DNA of 64,000 nt, taken from assembly GCA_944990035.1 (NCBI GenBank), contig CALYLX010000100.1:372001-436000 (forward strand), written 5' to 3'. Position 1 is the first letter of the stretch, and each line of letters starts with the position of its first letter. The translations under genes and the position numbers were made by a program. Below the pieces are notes generated by a model. It saw only the letters and a list, made by a program, of their open reading frames with translations, was not told the origin of the DNA and ran no database searches. Shown here one piece after another: positions 45,900-57,201 of the stretch. This DNA is from Clitopilus passeckerianus. Its lineage: Eukaryota > Basidiomycota > Agaricomycetes > Agaricales > Entolomataceae.

Positions 45900-47430
45900 A
45901 TTCTCGGTATTGAAGCGCTAGCATCTTGGAACTCGGAGGCTTAAGCAAAGGTATATATCTTTCAACAATTTCTTTGCCTCCCGTCACCTCTCAATATCGG
46001 TGAAAATCTCAACCGCCGTCTCTTGTATTCGACAAACCAGAATATTTACTGACGATCTTCCTTTAGATTGGAAATGGAGTGGGACAGCTTTTTTCTGTTG
46101 AAGTTCGATGTGGCCGTGCTTGCCATCTTTGCTGGGGATGTGGTACGTTCACGTACATTTTTCTCCTAATTTGGCACATTATAACCTCTGGACTTGGCTT
46201 CCAGCTTCATCCTTGAACTCCGGAGGCCCCGCTCGCAACTTCAAGAGGCATCTGTAACTTCCTTCCTTGTTGACGCCAAAATATCACCCCTTCCGGAACT
46301 GACCACCAGACATATCTTCATTCAACGATTCATCCGTTCTCGGTCCCTCCTCTTTTGGCTTGTGCAAGATTGCTGGTATTACCCGACGCCCTCGCCTGAA
46401 CTTGGGTGCCAGTTAGAGCAACTTCCCAGATTTCGGAGGGAATGTGAGATGAAACTGCGTCTGTGGTATTCCAGCCGCTTGCAAACCAGACGGCCCTCTG
46501 CTTGGCGACGAATTTTCTTCTTGTGAAGGGGAACACGGAGAGAGGCGTTAGGTGCAATATCGCTAACGGTAAGTCGTCTTTCTACACATTTCTTTTTTTC
46601 TGAACCGGAAATCTAACCTCATGTGCAGACGCCAGTATTTCCTCGGCAACCTGTGGGCAACATGGCTCCATGAAGAATCTCTCGTGCAACCTTCAACTAC
46701 GTTCATGGCGATTCATCAACTAGACGTGCAGCGTGGCGTCGTCCCATACCCTGTCTTTTGCTCTTCATCGAGTTTTTTGGACCGTTTGGCGCTCAAAAGC
46801 TCCCGAATCCCAGTGTCCATTGTATTCCAGCCCACGTATATTCCAGCGCTACGCCAACGGTGAACGACAGCCTTATGATTACGGTATGTTTCTCGCAGCG
46901 TTATCCGATGTTAACGATGTTGATCTTTTTCCGCAGCTTTCCTCGGCTACTCCCTCCCTTCGTTGAAGAACTTCATTGATTGACCTACCCGCCCGCCAAG
47001 CCGCATATGGCCTCCATCTCGTATCAACGTGCATTTCTGCGAGGCCCAGACCCGCATAGAACCCTACCACAAGCCGCTCACCGAGCTAGGGCCTCTGATT
47101 CATCTGTGGATTCCTTCGTCCTCGCAACTTCCGATAATAGCACGAGCAGCTCAGTGCCCCTGACGCCCTTCCGACCATCGGATTCACCCACCCCACCCCA
47201 CCCCCGCCTGACCTTTAAACCTCTCACGCCTTGGGAGACTTTGCCACCATTAAAATCGGTTTTCATGTGACCAGGTTCACCTCTCTCCTTCGGTGTTACT
47301 CCTGCTCCACTTTTTGCTCTCCAGAGGAAGTTGCACATTTTACCGTCTCGCCCCATGCCAAATCCTCCAGTCCCACCCGTTCTCAACAGCCACACACTGT
47401 CAGCGCCAGTCACTTGAATAGCAAATGATA
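45900..47430 (+). pseudogene. eroded multi-exon gene of unknown family (extra Y' copy)
   Basis: Gene-like with plausible introns. An exon after CTTCCTTTAG (46065) reads FFLLKFDVAVLAIFAGDV. The next, after GGCTTCCAG, reads ASVTSFLVDAK and ELGCQLEQLPRFRRECEM, which aligns with ELGYQSRQLPIFQSACQM at about 23980. Another intron-like GTATGTTTCTC...CCGCAG lies at 46881-46936. Family and completeness are unknown. Confidence 0.35.
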
Positions 47431-48759
47431 CGATCGCTGGAACGACCGCTCCGACCTCAAAGAACGGCAAACAGACTACAAATGACGTTCAGCGTTGCCC
47501 AGGTCTCAGCAGTCGAAACCATGATTGACAGTTCATGACTGTCAGCTGTTTTCACCCTTGCGCTGCCTGATAAGCAGAGCAGAGAGGTTCATGGAAATGG
47601 GCCAAGATGGGTTGAGGATATCGGTTGATTGTGGAAGCACGAGGGGTGTAACAGTATCATCTGGCTTGTCATACTTTACATGTATTCGAGTAGGGTAGTA
47701 ATGTTGTAGTAAGTACACATTAATGTTATGGCAGCGTGTTGACATTCAAAGCCTTTATTCCGCCTCTTTCTCCTGTTTTCTCTAGTTTTAGCCTCTTCCA
47801 AAGGCCGTGCCTTAAATGCAGGTCGTAGTTCTGCGGTTGGTGGGGTTGAGGCGTCTTGAGAGCTGGTGTAGCGTGGAAGGACACCCAACCGTAACGGCTT
47901 CTGCTGTTGCAGCTGGCCCTAGTGTCGCTGAAGAGCATCTTCTGCACGCGAGCGAGTATCCACAGGAATGTCAAGCTTCGGTTCTGGGAATACAGCACGA
48001 TGAGTTTGCGGGGTCTCTGAAGAAGAATAAGTACCAGAGTTTCCTAGGAGGCTGGAATACTTACGAGGTCGTGGGGCCAAGGCTCTGGAGGGCTTATCAA
48101 GGATGTATGCGCAGCAAACCAGGTGTCGACCTGCAAGTAACGAGCGTCAAGGAGGTTCTGATAGTACGTCGAAATTTCACCTACAAGTTCGCAATATCAT
48201 TATGTATTCCAAGCTCTTATCTCCCTCATGACCTCTTATGCGCCGGATGACCAATGCCGTTTCGCGGTAGGGCTACCCCGGCTCTACTAGAGTTGGATGG
48301 TGTCATGTCATTTTTGCCTCTGAGAACACAGATATATCTGCTCTTGAAGACGGCGCCGTTAGTGATAGCGGTGCGAACGAGGGTATGTTTTCGACGGTGA
48401 GAAAGGTGAAGCTGGGCAGGAGAAAGCGAGGTAATGGAGTGGCGAGTGGCGAAGGCACGCTATGCGTCGAGCGAGCCAGAGGACTTGAATGTTGAAACGT
48501 TGAAGCTCCCTGTAGCCATCAATTGGCCTAGCTTATAGCTGCAGATCTGTGAAGACCTGGTGCATCTGTCAGTTGCTGTACGAGTCGCCGATTTAGAAGG
48601 CCGGGTGGTGTGTTTGGCAGAAGAGAAGGGGACGTTCCAACTATAGGATCGAATAGAACTATACAGATAGAGTGACTGGATGGGATTGGATAGTTCCCTG
48701 AAACGAATCGAGCTCTTCTTGAGTCTGGATGGGCAAAAGCGAGAGGTTACGCGTTCAAG

Positions 48760-51700
48760 GTGACGTATGGACGGATTTGCCGTGAGCAGTTTGACAAAGT
48801 GGGCTGGTCTGGCAAGAAATTCAAGAATGTCGGCAACCGGAACACGCCAAGGCATCCAAACCACACAAGGACAAACAACCTTGACCTTCTTGACATCCAT
48901 CCACCTCGGTGCCCTCGCGTCTGGGCCAAACGATTTGCCAATGAGACTACTATTACTAGGGCTTTCCGTGGTCAAGAAGGAACAACTATCAAATCTTATG
49001 AGCTGTCCGAATGCCAATTTTTGAGGAGAAGCAATGTAAGCTGAAGACGACGGAAAACCATTCAATCTCGAGTTGCCTCATAGACTGGAACAAGGTGCAT
49101 TCTTTTTTCTTTGCTGCTTCTCTGATGTCTGTCTTGGATGCTCGTCACCAGACACGCGCCCTCTTATTGCCTCGTCTTCTTTCTGGACGAACGAAAGCCC
49201 ACGTTACTGATACCATTATATCCAGATTCCTCTGAAGATTATCTTGAACTCAAAACTGGCAACACAGCGGCATTTGACGTCTTAAATAGGCAGACTTTGA
49301 GAGCTAGTTTATCCAGGACGAGGTAGGCCGTCTACTTCGTTCTATTGGAGTATTGCCCTGACCTCTTCGTTTCAGAGGCTTGGATTCCATCCTTCACACT
49401 GAGGCCGGCAGCTTCACAAGACGGAAGTTCACTCGGATTAGCGAAACTTCCTTCGTCCTGGCTGCTAGAAATGACGTTCCTCGCGTCCAGCTCGAAACCC
49501 TCGACCATCTGCACCCCTCCATACTTCTCATTGTGTTTTTGCTGCCGACGGGAAATTTCGTCAACTCCTTTAAAGGCCATACCTGAACTCAAAACTTGCA
49601 ACACAGCGACGTTCGACGTCTGAGGCGTGCAATATTTGAGCCGTATCTCATCCAGAGCGAGGTAGGTCGTCTCCCTCTTTCCATTGGAGCGAGAAGCTTA
49701 CCTCTTTCGCCTCAGAATCATCTACACCGACACCCCCGTCAGACAGAACTCTGCAAGTTCACCCTCATTAGCAAAATCCCTTTCCTCTGCTCTTGCTCCC
49801 AGAAGCGACGGTCCTCGCGTTCAGCCCGAAGCCCCCGACCTATCTGCATTCCTTCATGCCGCCCACCACCCCTCTGGAAAACGGGAGCGCTCGGGTACCA
49901 ACCAAAGCGACTTTCCATCTCAAAGGGCATGCCAGATGAAATGGCACCTTCGCTGTTCATACAGCTGGATGCCTCATCTTCGTTGATGAAGAGCTCCATG
50001 TCGTTCACACCTGTCTCAGAATGGCATATAGGTATATCTCTCGTTTACTCGCCCTCCATGGGGCGGAAGAAGAATCGCTGCGAAACCGGACAATGGTGAG
50101 TTGGCTTCTAGATATGTTCTTTCAAGCCAGATATCTGACCACTCTTCCAGCGGCCGTGGCCCAACGACAATGGATGAATCAGGCCTCATACAGAACTCCC
50201 CTCCGAAAGGCTGGTAGAGTTTGAGTGGTTCACCTCCAACCCATATCCGAGTGCGTGGCCACCCCAGGCCTCATCGTCAATGTCAGGCTACTCCAGCGCA
50301 TGTACCCTCCGCTCCGACACATGGTGAAGGGAATACCGACATTCGCCTACCAAGTTCTACAACGTCATTCCTCCGTTTGGCGGTCAACGCTACCGAAGTC
50401 TATCAACTACTACAGCACCCCCATGGTGGAAGGCTTTTCGTGGACGAACCTACGTCAGGATATGCCAAATCGTCCTTTTATGTTCCTGGCGTGTTCGAAG
50501 CAGCCATATACGAACTTTGGGGTCATTCGGCGACTACTGCTTCAACACCATCCATAAATGGATACGTAGCCGATTGTCAACTTGACGCTCTAGCTTACTC
50601 CCATGCGTCAGCAGCTGCGGTGAATAGTAGAGATTCGTTCGTAGTATGTTTCTTACCATTTCCTCCAAAATATTCCCAATTCTGAATTTCCATCTCAGGT
50701 TTCTCGACTGCCGCCTTTCAAATCCAGAGGCAATAAGGACATATACTCAATGGTCACGTCATCTCAACCTCTACCCCCCACGAACATGGCATATAGCCAC
50801 TTTTTGCATCAAGGCGTGATTCTATGACGGTTCAATCCTCAACAACCATGTTAGACGGTATGCCTGATGAAGTGTCACCTTCGCTGCTCATACAGCTGGA
50901 CGCCTTATCTTCGTTGATGAAGAACTCTATGATGCCTATGCATGCTTAAGAACGGCATATAGGTACATAATTCGTTTGCTCCTCCATGGGCAGAATTGGG
51001 GCATTAATATGGACTCAGACAAATGGTGAGTTTTCTTCTAGATTCGTTCTTTCAAGCTGGATATCTGACCACTCTTCTGGCGACTGTAGCCCAACGACAA
51101 TGGATGAATCAAGCCTGTGCATAACCTCCCCTCCTACAATGTCTTGACAACTTGATGGCAAAAACTACAAGGTCACCAACACCAACCAGCCGCCGCCGCC
51201 GCTTCTTATTGTAGTGCAAACCCAGAAGCTGGTAGCCACCAGGGGCTCGCGCAATCGGAGTGGCTGGCGCATGGCCATATCCAAGCGCATGGCCACCCCA
51301 GGTCTCATCGTCAACGTCAGGCTGCTTCAGCACATGCACCCTCCGCTCTGACACCTGGCGAAGGGAAGACTGACATTCGTCTACCAAGTTCGCCAACGTC
51401 ATCCCTCCACTCCGGAGATTAACACTACCAAAGTCGTATCAACTACGACACCACCATGACAAAAGGCTCTTCACGGGCTAGCCTGTGTCAAGATAGCCCA
51501 AATCCTTCCATACTCCTGGCGGGTTCCAAGCAGCCATATCTCACCCTGGAGTCATTCCGTGGCTGATTATAAAGTCGACGCTCAACGTCACCCCGACCCG
51601 TCATTAGCTGCAGTGAATAGTAGAGATTCGTTCGTGGTATGTTTCTTCTCATTTCTTCCAATATTCCCAATTCTGAATATCCGCCTCAGGTTTCTCAGCT

Positions 51701-52300
51701 GCTGTCTCTCGCACCTCCATGGAACCTTGGCCTTGCTCGAACATGGCATATAGCCACTTTTCACATCAAGGCGTGATTCTATGACGGTTCAATCCTCAAC
51801 AACCAACAGCTCTTGGACACCAACTCCGACGACGACGCCTACCTAGGATGGGCACCACCCGCTTCTGCTCCCGCCTTAAGACCCATGGCATCTCCAAACG
51901 ACAAACTTTAGCCCTCATTCCCTCGCAAAGTCAAGGCGGTGAATGAGCCTGGGTTACAGCTTCCCCCTCGTACCTATGGCTTCCCCCAGGCCACCTGATA
52001 CTCTCCACCGTCCCACCCACGCCGCAGATCTTCAGATCTTCAAATTTCAAGCATCCGCCACCCTTGTCCCCAGGAATAGTCCACCGTCGGGGCATCATGA
52101 TCACAACTTCATTCCCGACCCACTCCTGTATCCCCCGCTGTAGTTGACTTGTGCTCCCAAGTCGTGCATTCTCGGCTCTACCTATTCACGTAGGCAAACG
52201 GAGTCGGTCTCAACATAGCAGATCCTGTGGTCACTGGATCACCATATCCTACACCCGACCTTGATTCAGAACCTCCGGCTCCTTCGTCCAGTACCGGACC
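48760..52300 (+). pseudogene. eroded multi-exon gene of unknown family (Y' main copies)
   Basis: The conserved exon 49226-49322 (YLELKTGNTAAFDVLN) has acceptor TATATCCAG and donor GTAGGCCGTC. It is followed by SETSFVLAARNDVPRVQLE (about 49442) and by a second, partial ELKTCNTATFDV at about 49585. Farther on, GEGNTDIRLPSS and NATEVYQL (50320-50410) stay open to a donor near 50645. These units partly recur in tandem, so this is a rearranged pair of copies rather than one gene. Confidence 0.4.
49930..51815 (+). repeat. tandem duplication of about 0.93-0.96 kb in spacer Y'
   Basis: About 49930-50858 and 50859-51815 are direct copies. Shared landmarks include ACAGCTGGA(T/C)GCC(T/C)(C/T)ATCTTCG (49961 and 50892), CCCAACGACAATGGATGAATCA, and ACATGGCATATAGCCAC (50784 and 51741). 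Divergence is clearly higher than in the 530-bp duplication of spacer Y. Confidence 0.75.
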
Positions 52301-53163
52301 TCGGGACCGGCCCGAATAACAAAGATTGAGCCTCCTCACGCCACGACTCAAAGGATTACCCCATATACCAGGTTGAAAGTGTGGCTCCCACCTTGACTCT
52401 ACACGCCGACCCCATAAGCCACATTCCCCACCGCAATATCCAAGACCTGGACAAGGGAGAGGTCGATGGCACACGTACATGGGAATTAGTATGTCCAAAC
52501 AGCCGAGCTACGGCGTAACTCTACTGTTCAGAGTGTGTTTGCGACAAGGTACCGGACAGCTTTGAAGACTGCAGGTTGACGCTGCGGATGATAATACAGT
52601 ACGTTTCTATTTTCATTCTTGATTCATGGTCGATACTGATTTGCGACGCTCCAGATAAACGTACTCGTGAGCGATAATCACTACCGCTAAGCCCATACGT
52701 ACGCCGTAACTCAAAAGCAGGCCATATCTGCCTCCCCTTCGAGATCGTGTTCTCGCAACTATGCAACGATCAAATAGCCAAGGCCGAGACGTGTGCGGAC
52801 AACACCCAGGAGATTTTATTGAGGCGGATGGTTACCGGACGAAGAAGTGCCCGTGGAGCTCGTTTGGATGGTGACTTAGGGCGGTCAGCCAGGCTTTTCC
52901 AAATCGACTAGTTGTGACGGTTATGGTAGTTGGAGTCGTGTTACAGTTTTATTACCTCCTTACCTCCTTTAAAAGAGGTTATATTGGCTCTGATTTGTAT
53001 ACTGTCTGCGCCACTTTGATGATACATGTAGGATACAAGTACTCTTGAGCCCGAATCAACCGTTTTGAGAGCTCTATGCCCGTGTTGAGATTCTCAGTCA
53101 TCGTCTATGCATGAAGTCTGAATCTTCGAACTGACGAACTGACCGAAAGCCAGGCAGTTGTAG

Positions 53164-53193
53164 ATGGGCGCCAATTGTGGGGAAAAGCTGTGT
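53164..53193 (+). promoter_or_regulatory. conserved upstream motif, gene 5
   Basis: ATGGGCGCCAATTGT followed by AAAAGCTGTGT, 183 bp before the ATG of gene 5. Confidence 0.5.
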
Positions 53194-53346
53194 CAACCAC
53201 TTCATAGGCGCTGTCAGACCCCCGTACATGTACCTCATGGTGTCTGATCAACTCTTGGTCGCCCAGGCTTGTTAGCTTGCAAGCTTCCTCCATCCCACCA
53301 GCTGCTGTATCCTGCATCTCTAGTCAACCGGACGAAATCCACTGGA

Positions 53347-56300
53347 ATGGATTCAGACGAATCCACAAACCATGAAGCTACGGATAGTAATTATGGGAAT
53401 CCAACAAGACGTCCAACCTATTCTCATATGGATGTCTCGTGGCAGTCGAGCACTATCACACCTGGACGCGACGCAATTTTCAACATCACAGCAGCAGCCG
53501 ATGCACCTCGACTCAATTCTATCGCAGGTAGATATGGAGGGTACACACCGTTCTCTACAGATAGACTGACATCGTTGGATAGATAGACGAACACTCGCCA
53601 ACTGGCTGTCGTCCCTGAACCACCATAAGGTTCACAAGGATATATTTGAGAAGGTGACAAAAGGAACTGGGTCGTGGATTTTTGAACATCCGAAGTTCAA
53701 CGACTGGAGATCTAAAAAGACCAATGTCCTGTGGGGGACGGGTATACGTACGTCTTCCTCCATATATCAGATCGACTGCAGCGGAATCTAACATTTTAGA
53801 TTGCAGCGGGAGCGGGGAAAACTTGTCTTACGTGAGGAATTATTTTTCTTCAGACCGCCCGAGTATTTCAATTCAAACTTGTACAGGTCAATTGTCGTTG
53901 AACATCTCATCAAAGACAAACAAGCAACCGCCATTTACATATACTGTCAATACAACGATCAGCTATCTACCGCCGAGATACTGGCTTGTATGCTTAAGCA
54001 GATGGTCGAAACCTCTGAGAAGGCCGCACAATACGTCTCAAAGAACCTTCAGGAAAGATGCCTAGGCACTGACACCAAACCTTCAAGGTCGGAACTGCTC
54101 ACGGCACTTCGGGGAGCTTCCTTACAATTTACGAACGTCTTCTTTGTGGTAGATGCATTAGACGAGCTTATAGACGAGGTCCGACCAGAACTAATCAACG
54201 ATCTAATATCGGTTCAACAATCACTCTTCCTGACCTCTCGCCCAATCTCTGATTTCCCCGGTCTGAAAGAGCCTGATTTCACCATTCAAGCCCCCGAAGA
54301 AGATTTCCGTACACACATATCAACTAAGATTTCGCGCTTCCCTAAGTTGGAGCGCCTCCTCCTAAAGCCGGGAGTCCGAGACGAGATTATCACCAAAATT
54401 CACGCTAGATGTGGTGGGATGTAAGTACTTGCCTCAAATGTACACCGCTTGCCAAATGACCTCGTCTGTTAGGTTCCTTCTCGCTGCTCTGCAGGTGGAT
54501 GCGTTGGCATTGGGTGGCAACAGTACTGATGCAAGAAGTCTACGCCAAGCCGTGGAGAACCTCCCCACATCTCTGGACGATCAGTACGACCTCACCCTGA
54601 AGCGAATCCGAAGCCAGAGCACCCGGGAGCAGGATTTAGCTTGCAGGGCAATCTCATTGGTCACCTATGCTACTTCAATTCTTGGCGTGGACGAGCTCCT
54701 GGAAGCACTAACGGTCGACGTCGAGACGGTTTCGGTTGATAGCGAGTCGCGCATGCCTGAGGAGACCTTGGTCGGTATTTGTATGGGATTGTTGAGAATT
54801 GAAAAGGAAACCGGAACAGTTCGGTTGATTCGTATGTCTTCTTACTGCTAATGCTTCTTTCGGTGGTGAATCGTTCGTTTCTATAGACTATACCGCACAG
54901 GATTACTTTAAAGGCCGCAAGGAGCCATCAATGTTCAGCGATCCACATACATTCATTGGAAACATTTCGGCAGTATACTTGGTTCACGCAGACATTGATT
55001 CTACCGCTATTCTATCTAACAATGACCTTCGAGCAACCAACTCTTCCTACCCATTTCTCCACTACGCCTGCTCCAATTTGGGCCATCATACGTGCAAGGC
55101 AAGCGATAGCAGCGGGGGCCAAATCCCTACCCATGTCGTCGAGCTTTTCCACAGGCGAGCTCACGTACCATTGCCGCTCACCCTCCTGGGGAATTTTATT
55201 GATCATGTACAAGCAATTCATTTTGCTGCGCTTCATGGCCTGGAGTCCCTATTTGAGGAGAACCGCGAAGCCCTCGATAGAAAGTCGACACTTGGATGTC
55301 CCCCATTGTTCTATGCATGCCTAGGGGGTCACACCACCCTAGCCAAGCGAATATTGGAGAGCTTTACAGCCAGCCTGGGTGCTGGACGTCCAACAAAGTT
55401 TGGTGGTACCGTTCTTCATGCCGCATCCCGAAGCGGACAGCTAGACACCGTTGAACTCGTGTTACCAATTGTCGGCCCCCAAGACAGGACTTCAACTGTT
55501 CGCCGCCTCTATGGCCATATGAGCGTTGACATCAACACGAAAATGTCTGATGGACGGACAGCTCTTCATCTGGCGTCGGAATATGGATATGTGTCAGTGG
55601 TCAACTCCTTTCTTGGCCACGTTGGGACACACACCAAAAATGCCAGTGAACGGGGAGCAATTTGTAGGTCACTGGCATCCATGGGATGTCACTGGACCGT
55701 ATTTCGACAGGGATTTAGGTCTGCCAATGTTGACGTTAACGCAGGGGACCGGGATGGACGGACGCCGCTCTTGGTAGCAGCACGGGATGGGCACAAGTCG
55801 GTCGCTCAATTGCTCCTAAACACTGCGGGCATACGCGTCAATGCAGCAAAGGAAGATGGATGGACACCACTTCACCTTGCAGCGCAGAATGGGCACAAGT
55901 CGGTCGCTCAATTGCTCCTCAACTCCCCAGGCATTGAGGTCAATTCAAAGGAGAACGACGGATGGACACCACTTCACCTTGCAGCGCAGAATGGGCACAA
56001 GTCGGTCGCTCAATTGCTCCTCAACTCCCCAGGCATCGAGGTCAATTCAAAGTCCAACAACGGATGGACACCACTTCACAAAGCAGCGCAGAATGGGCAT
56101 GAGTCGGTCGCCCAATTGCTCCTCAACTCCCCAGGCATCAAGGTCAATCCAAAGTCCAACAACGGAGGGACACCACTTCACAAAGCAGCACAGAATGGGC
56201 ATGAGTTGGTCGCTCAATTGCTCCTCAACTCCCCAGGCATCGAGGTCAATTCAAAGTCCAACAACGGATGGACACCACTTCACAAAGCAGCGCAGAATGG

Positions 56301-57201
56301 GCATGAGTTGGTCGCTCAATTGCTCCTCAACTCCCCAGGCATCGAGGTCAATCCAAAGTCCAACAACGGAGGGACACCACTTCACAAAGCAGCACAGAAT
56401 GGGCATGAGTTGGTCGCTCAATTGCTCCTCAACTCCCCAGGCATCGAGGTCAATTCAAAGTCCAACAACGGATGGACACCACTTCACAAAGCAGCGCAGA
56501 ATGGGCATGAGTTGGTCGCTCAATTGCTCCTCAACTCCCCAGGCATCGAGGTCAATTCAAAGGAGAACAACGGATGGACACCACTTCACCTTGCAGCGCA
56601 GAATGGGCATGAGTCGGTCGCTCAATTGCTCCTCAACTCCCCAGGCATCGAGGTCAATTCAAAGGAGAACGACGGATGGACACCACTTCACCTTGCAGCG
56701 CAGAATGGGCATGAGTCGGTCGCTCAATTGCTCCTCAACTCCCCAGGCATCAAGGTCAATTCAAAGACCAATGAAGGATGGACACCACTTCACTTTGCAG
56801 CCCAGGAAGGGCACGAGTCGGTCGTTCGATTACTCTTGTACTCCACTGGCACAGAGCTCAATGCAATAGGAGAAGGTGGATGGACGCCGCTACATGGTGC
56901 ATCCCTGCGTGGGCATGAGTCGGTCATTCAATTACTCCTCAACTCCACCAACATAGAGGTCAATGCAAAGAGCAAAACGGGGTGGACACCACTTTACCTT
57001 GCAGCTGAAAACAGGCACGAAGGGGTCATCCAATTGCTCTTAGCTGTCAATGGCATTGAAGCCCGTGTCAGAGGCCAATCACCTTGGGATAACCCTCCTC
57101 TCGAAGTAGTCAGGTCGAAAAGCGGGCATCATTCCGTCACATTCTTCAGCCAACTACCAGAGTTCCCCGGCGTGGATTCAGATGATTCAAGTATGGCTTA
57201 A
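53347..57201 (+). CDS. NLR gene 5: NACHT protein with 13 ankyrin repeats
   Basis: Exons 53347-53527, 53583-53747, 53807-53831, 53887-54420, 54473-54831 and 54887-57201 give 1,192 residues with no stop. Seen: an SSTITPGRDAIFNI motif, a nephrocystin-3-like block ending ILWGTGI, Walker A PGAGKTCL (117-121), CQYNDQLSTAEILACML, Walker B VVDALDEL (D213), TSRPISDFP, FLLAALQVDAL, DYTAQDYF, divergent ankyrins with LFYACLGGH, 13 tandem ankyrins (about 712-1153) and the class I tail shared with gene 3. The N-terminal type and promoter also match gene 3, so genes 3 and 5 are the closest complete pair and differ mainly in repeat number (27 against 13). It is a STAND NTPase sensor by family; the ligand is unknown. 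Confidence 0.92.
55759..57084 (+). repeat. ankyrin repeat array of gene 5 (13 x 102 bp)
   Basis: Repeats 4-7 alternate PKSNNG and SKSNNG loops with KAAQNGHE, a 204-bp two-unit block amplified in tandem with almost no differences. The last three units match the last three of gene 3 nearly exactly. Confidence 0.92.

Larger units (their letters stand above)
44156..53346 (+). repeat. spacer Y' between genes 4 and 5
   Basis: 9.2 kb of repeated modules. 44156-45644 matches spacer Y 21116-22548. 45645-48345 is about 2.7 kb absent from Y; it holds an extra gene-like remnant and, near 47430-48250, a stretch like the X spacer around 6300-6700 and 38000. 48345-52530 corresponds to Y 22630-26285. The final part (about 52900-53346) is the promoter type shared with gene 3. 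No intact gene is supported. Confidence 0.65.
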
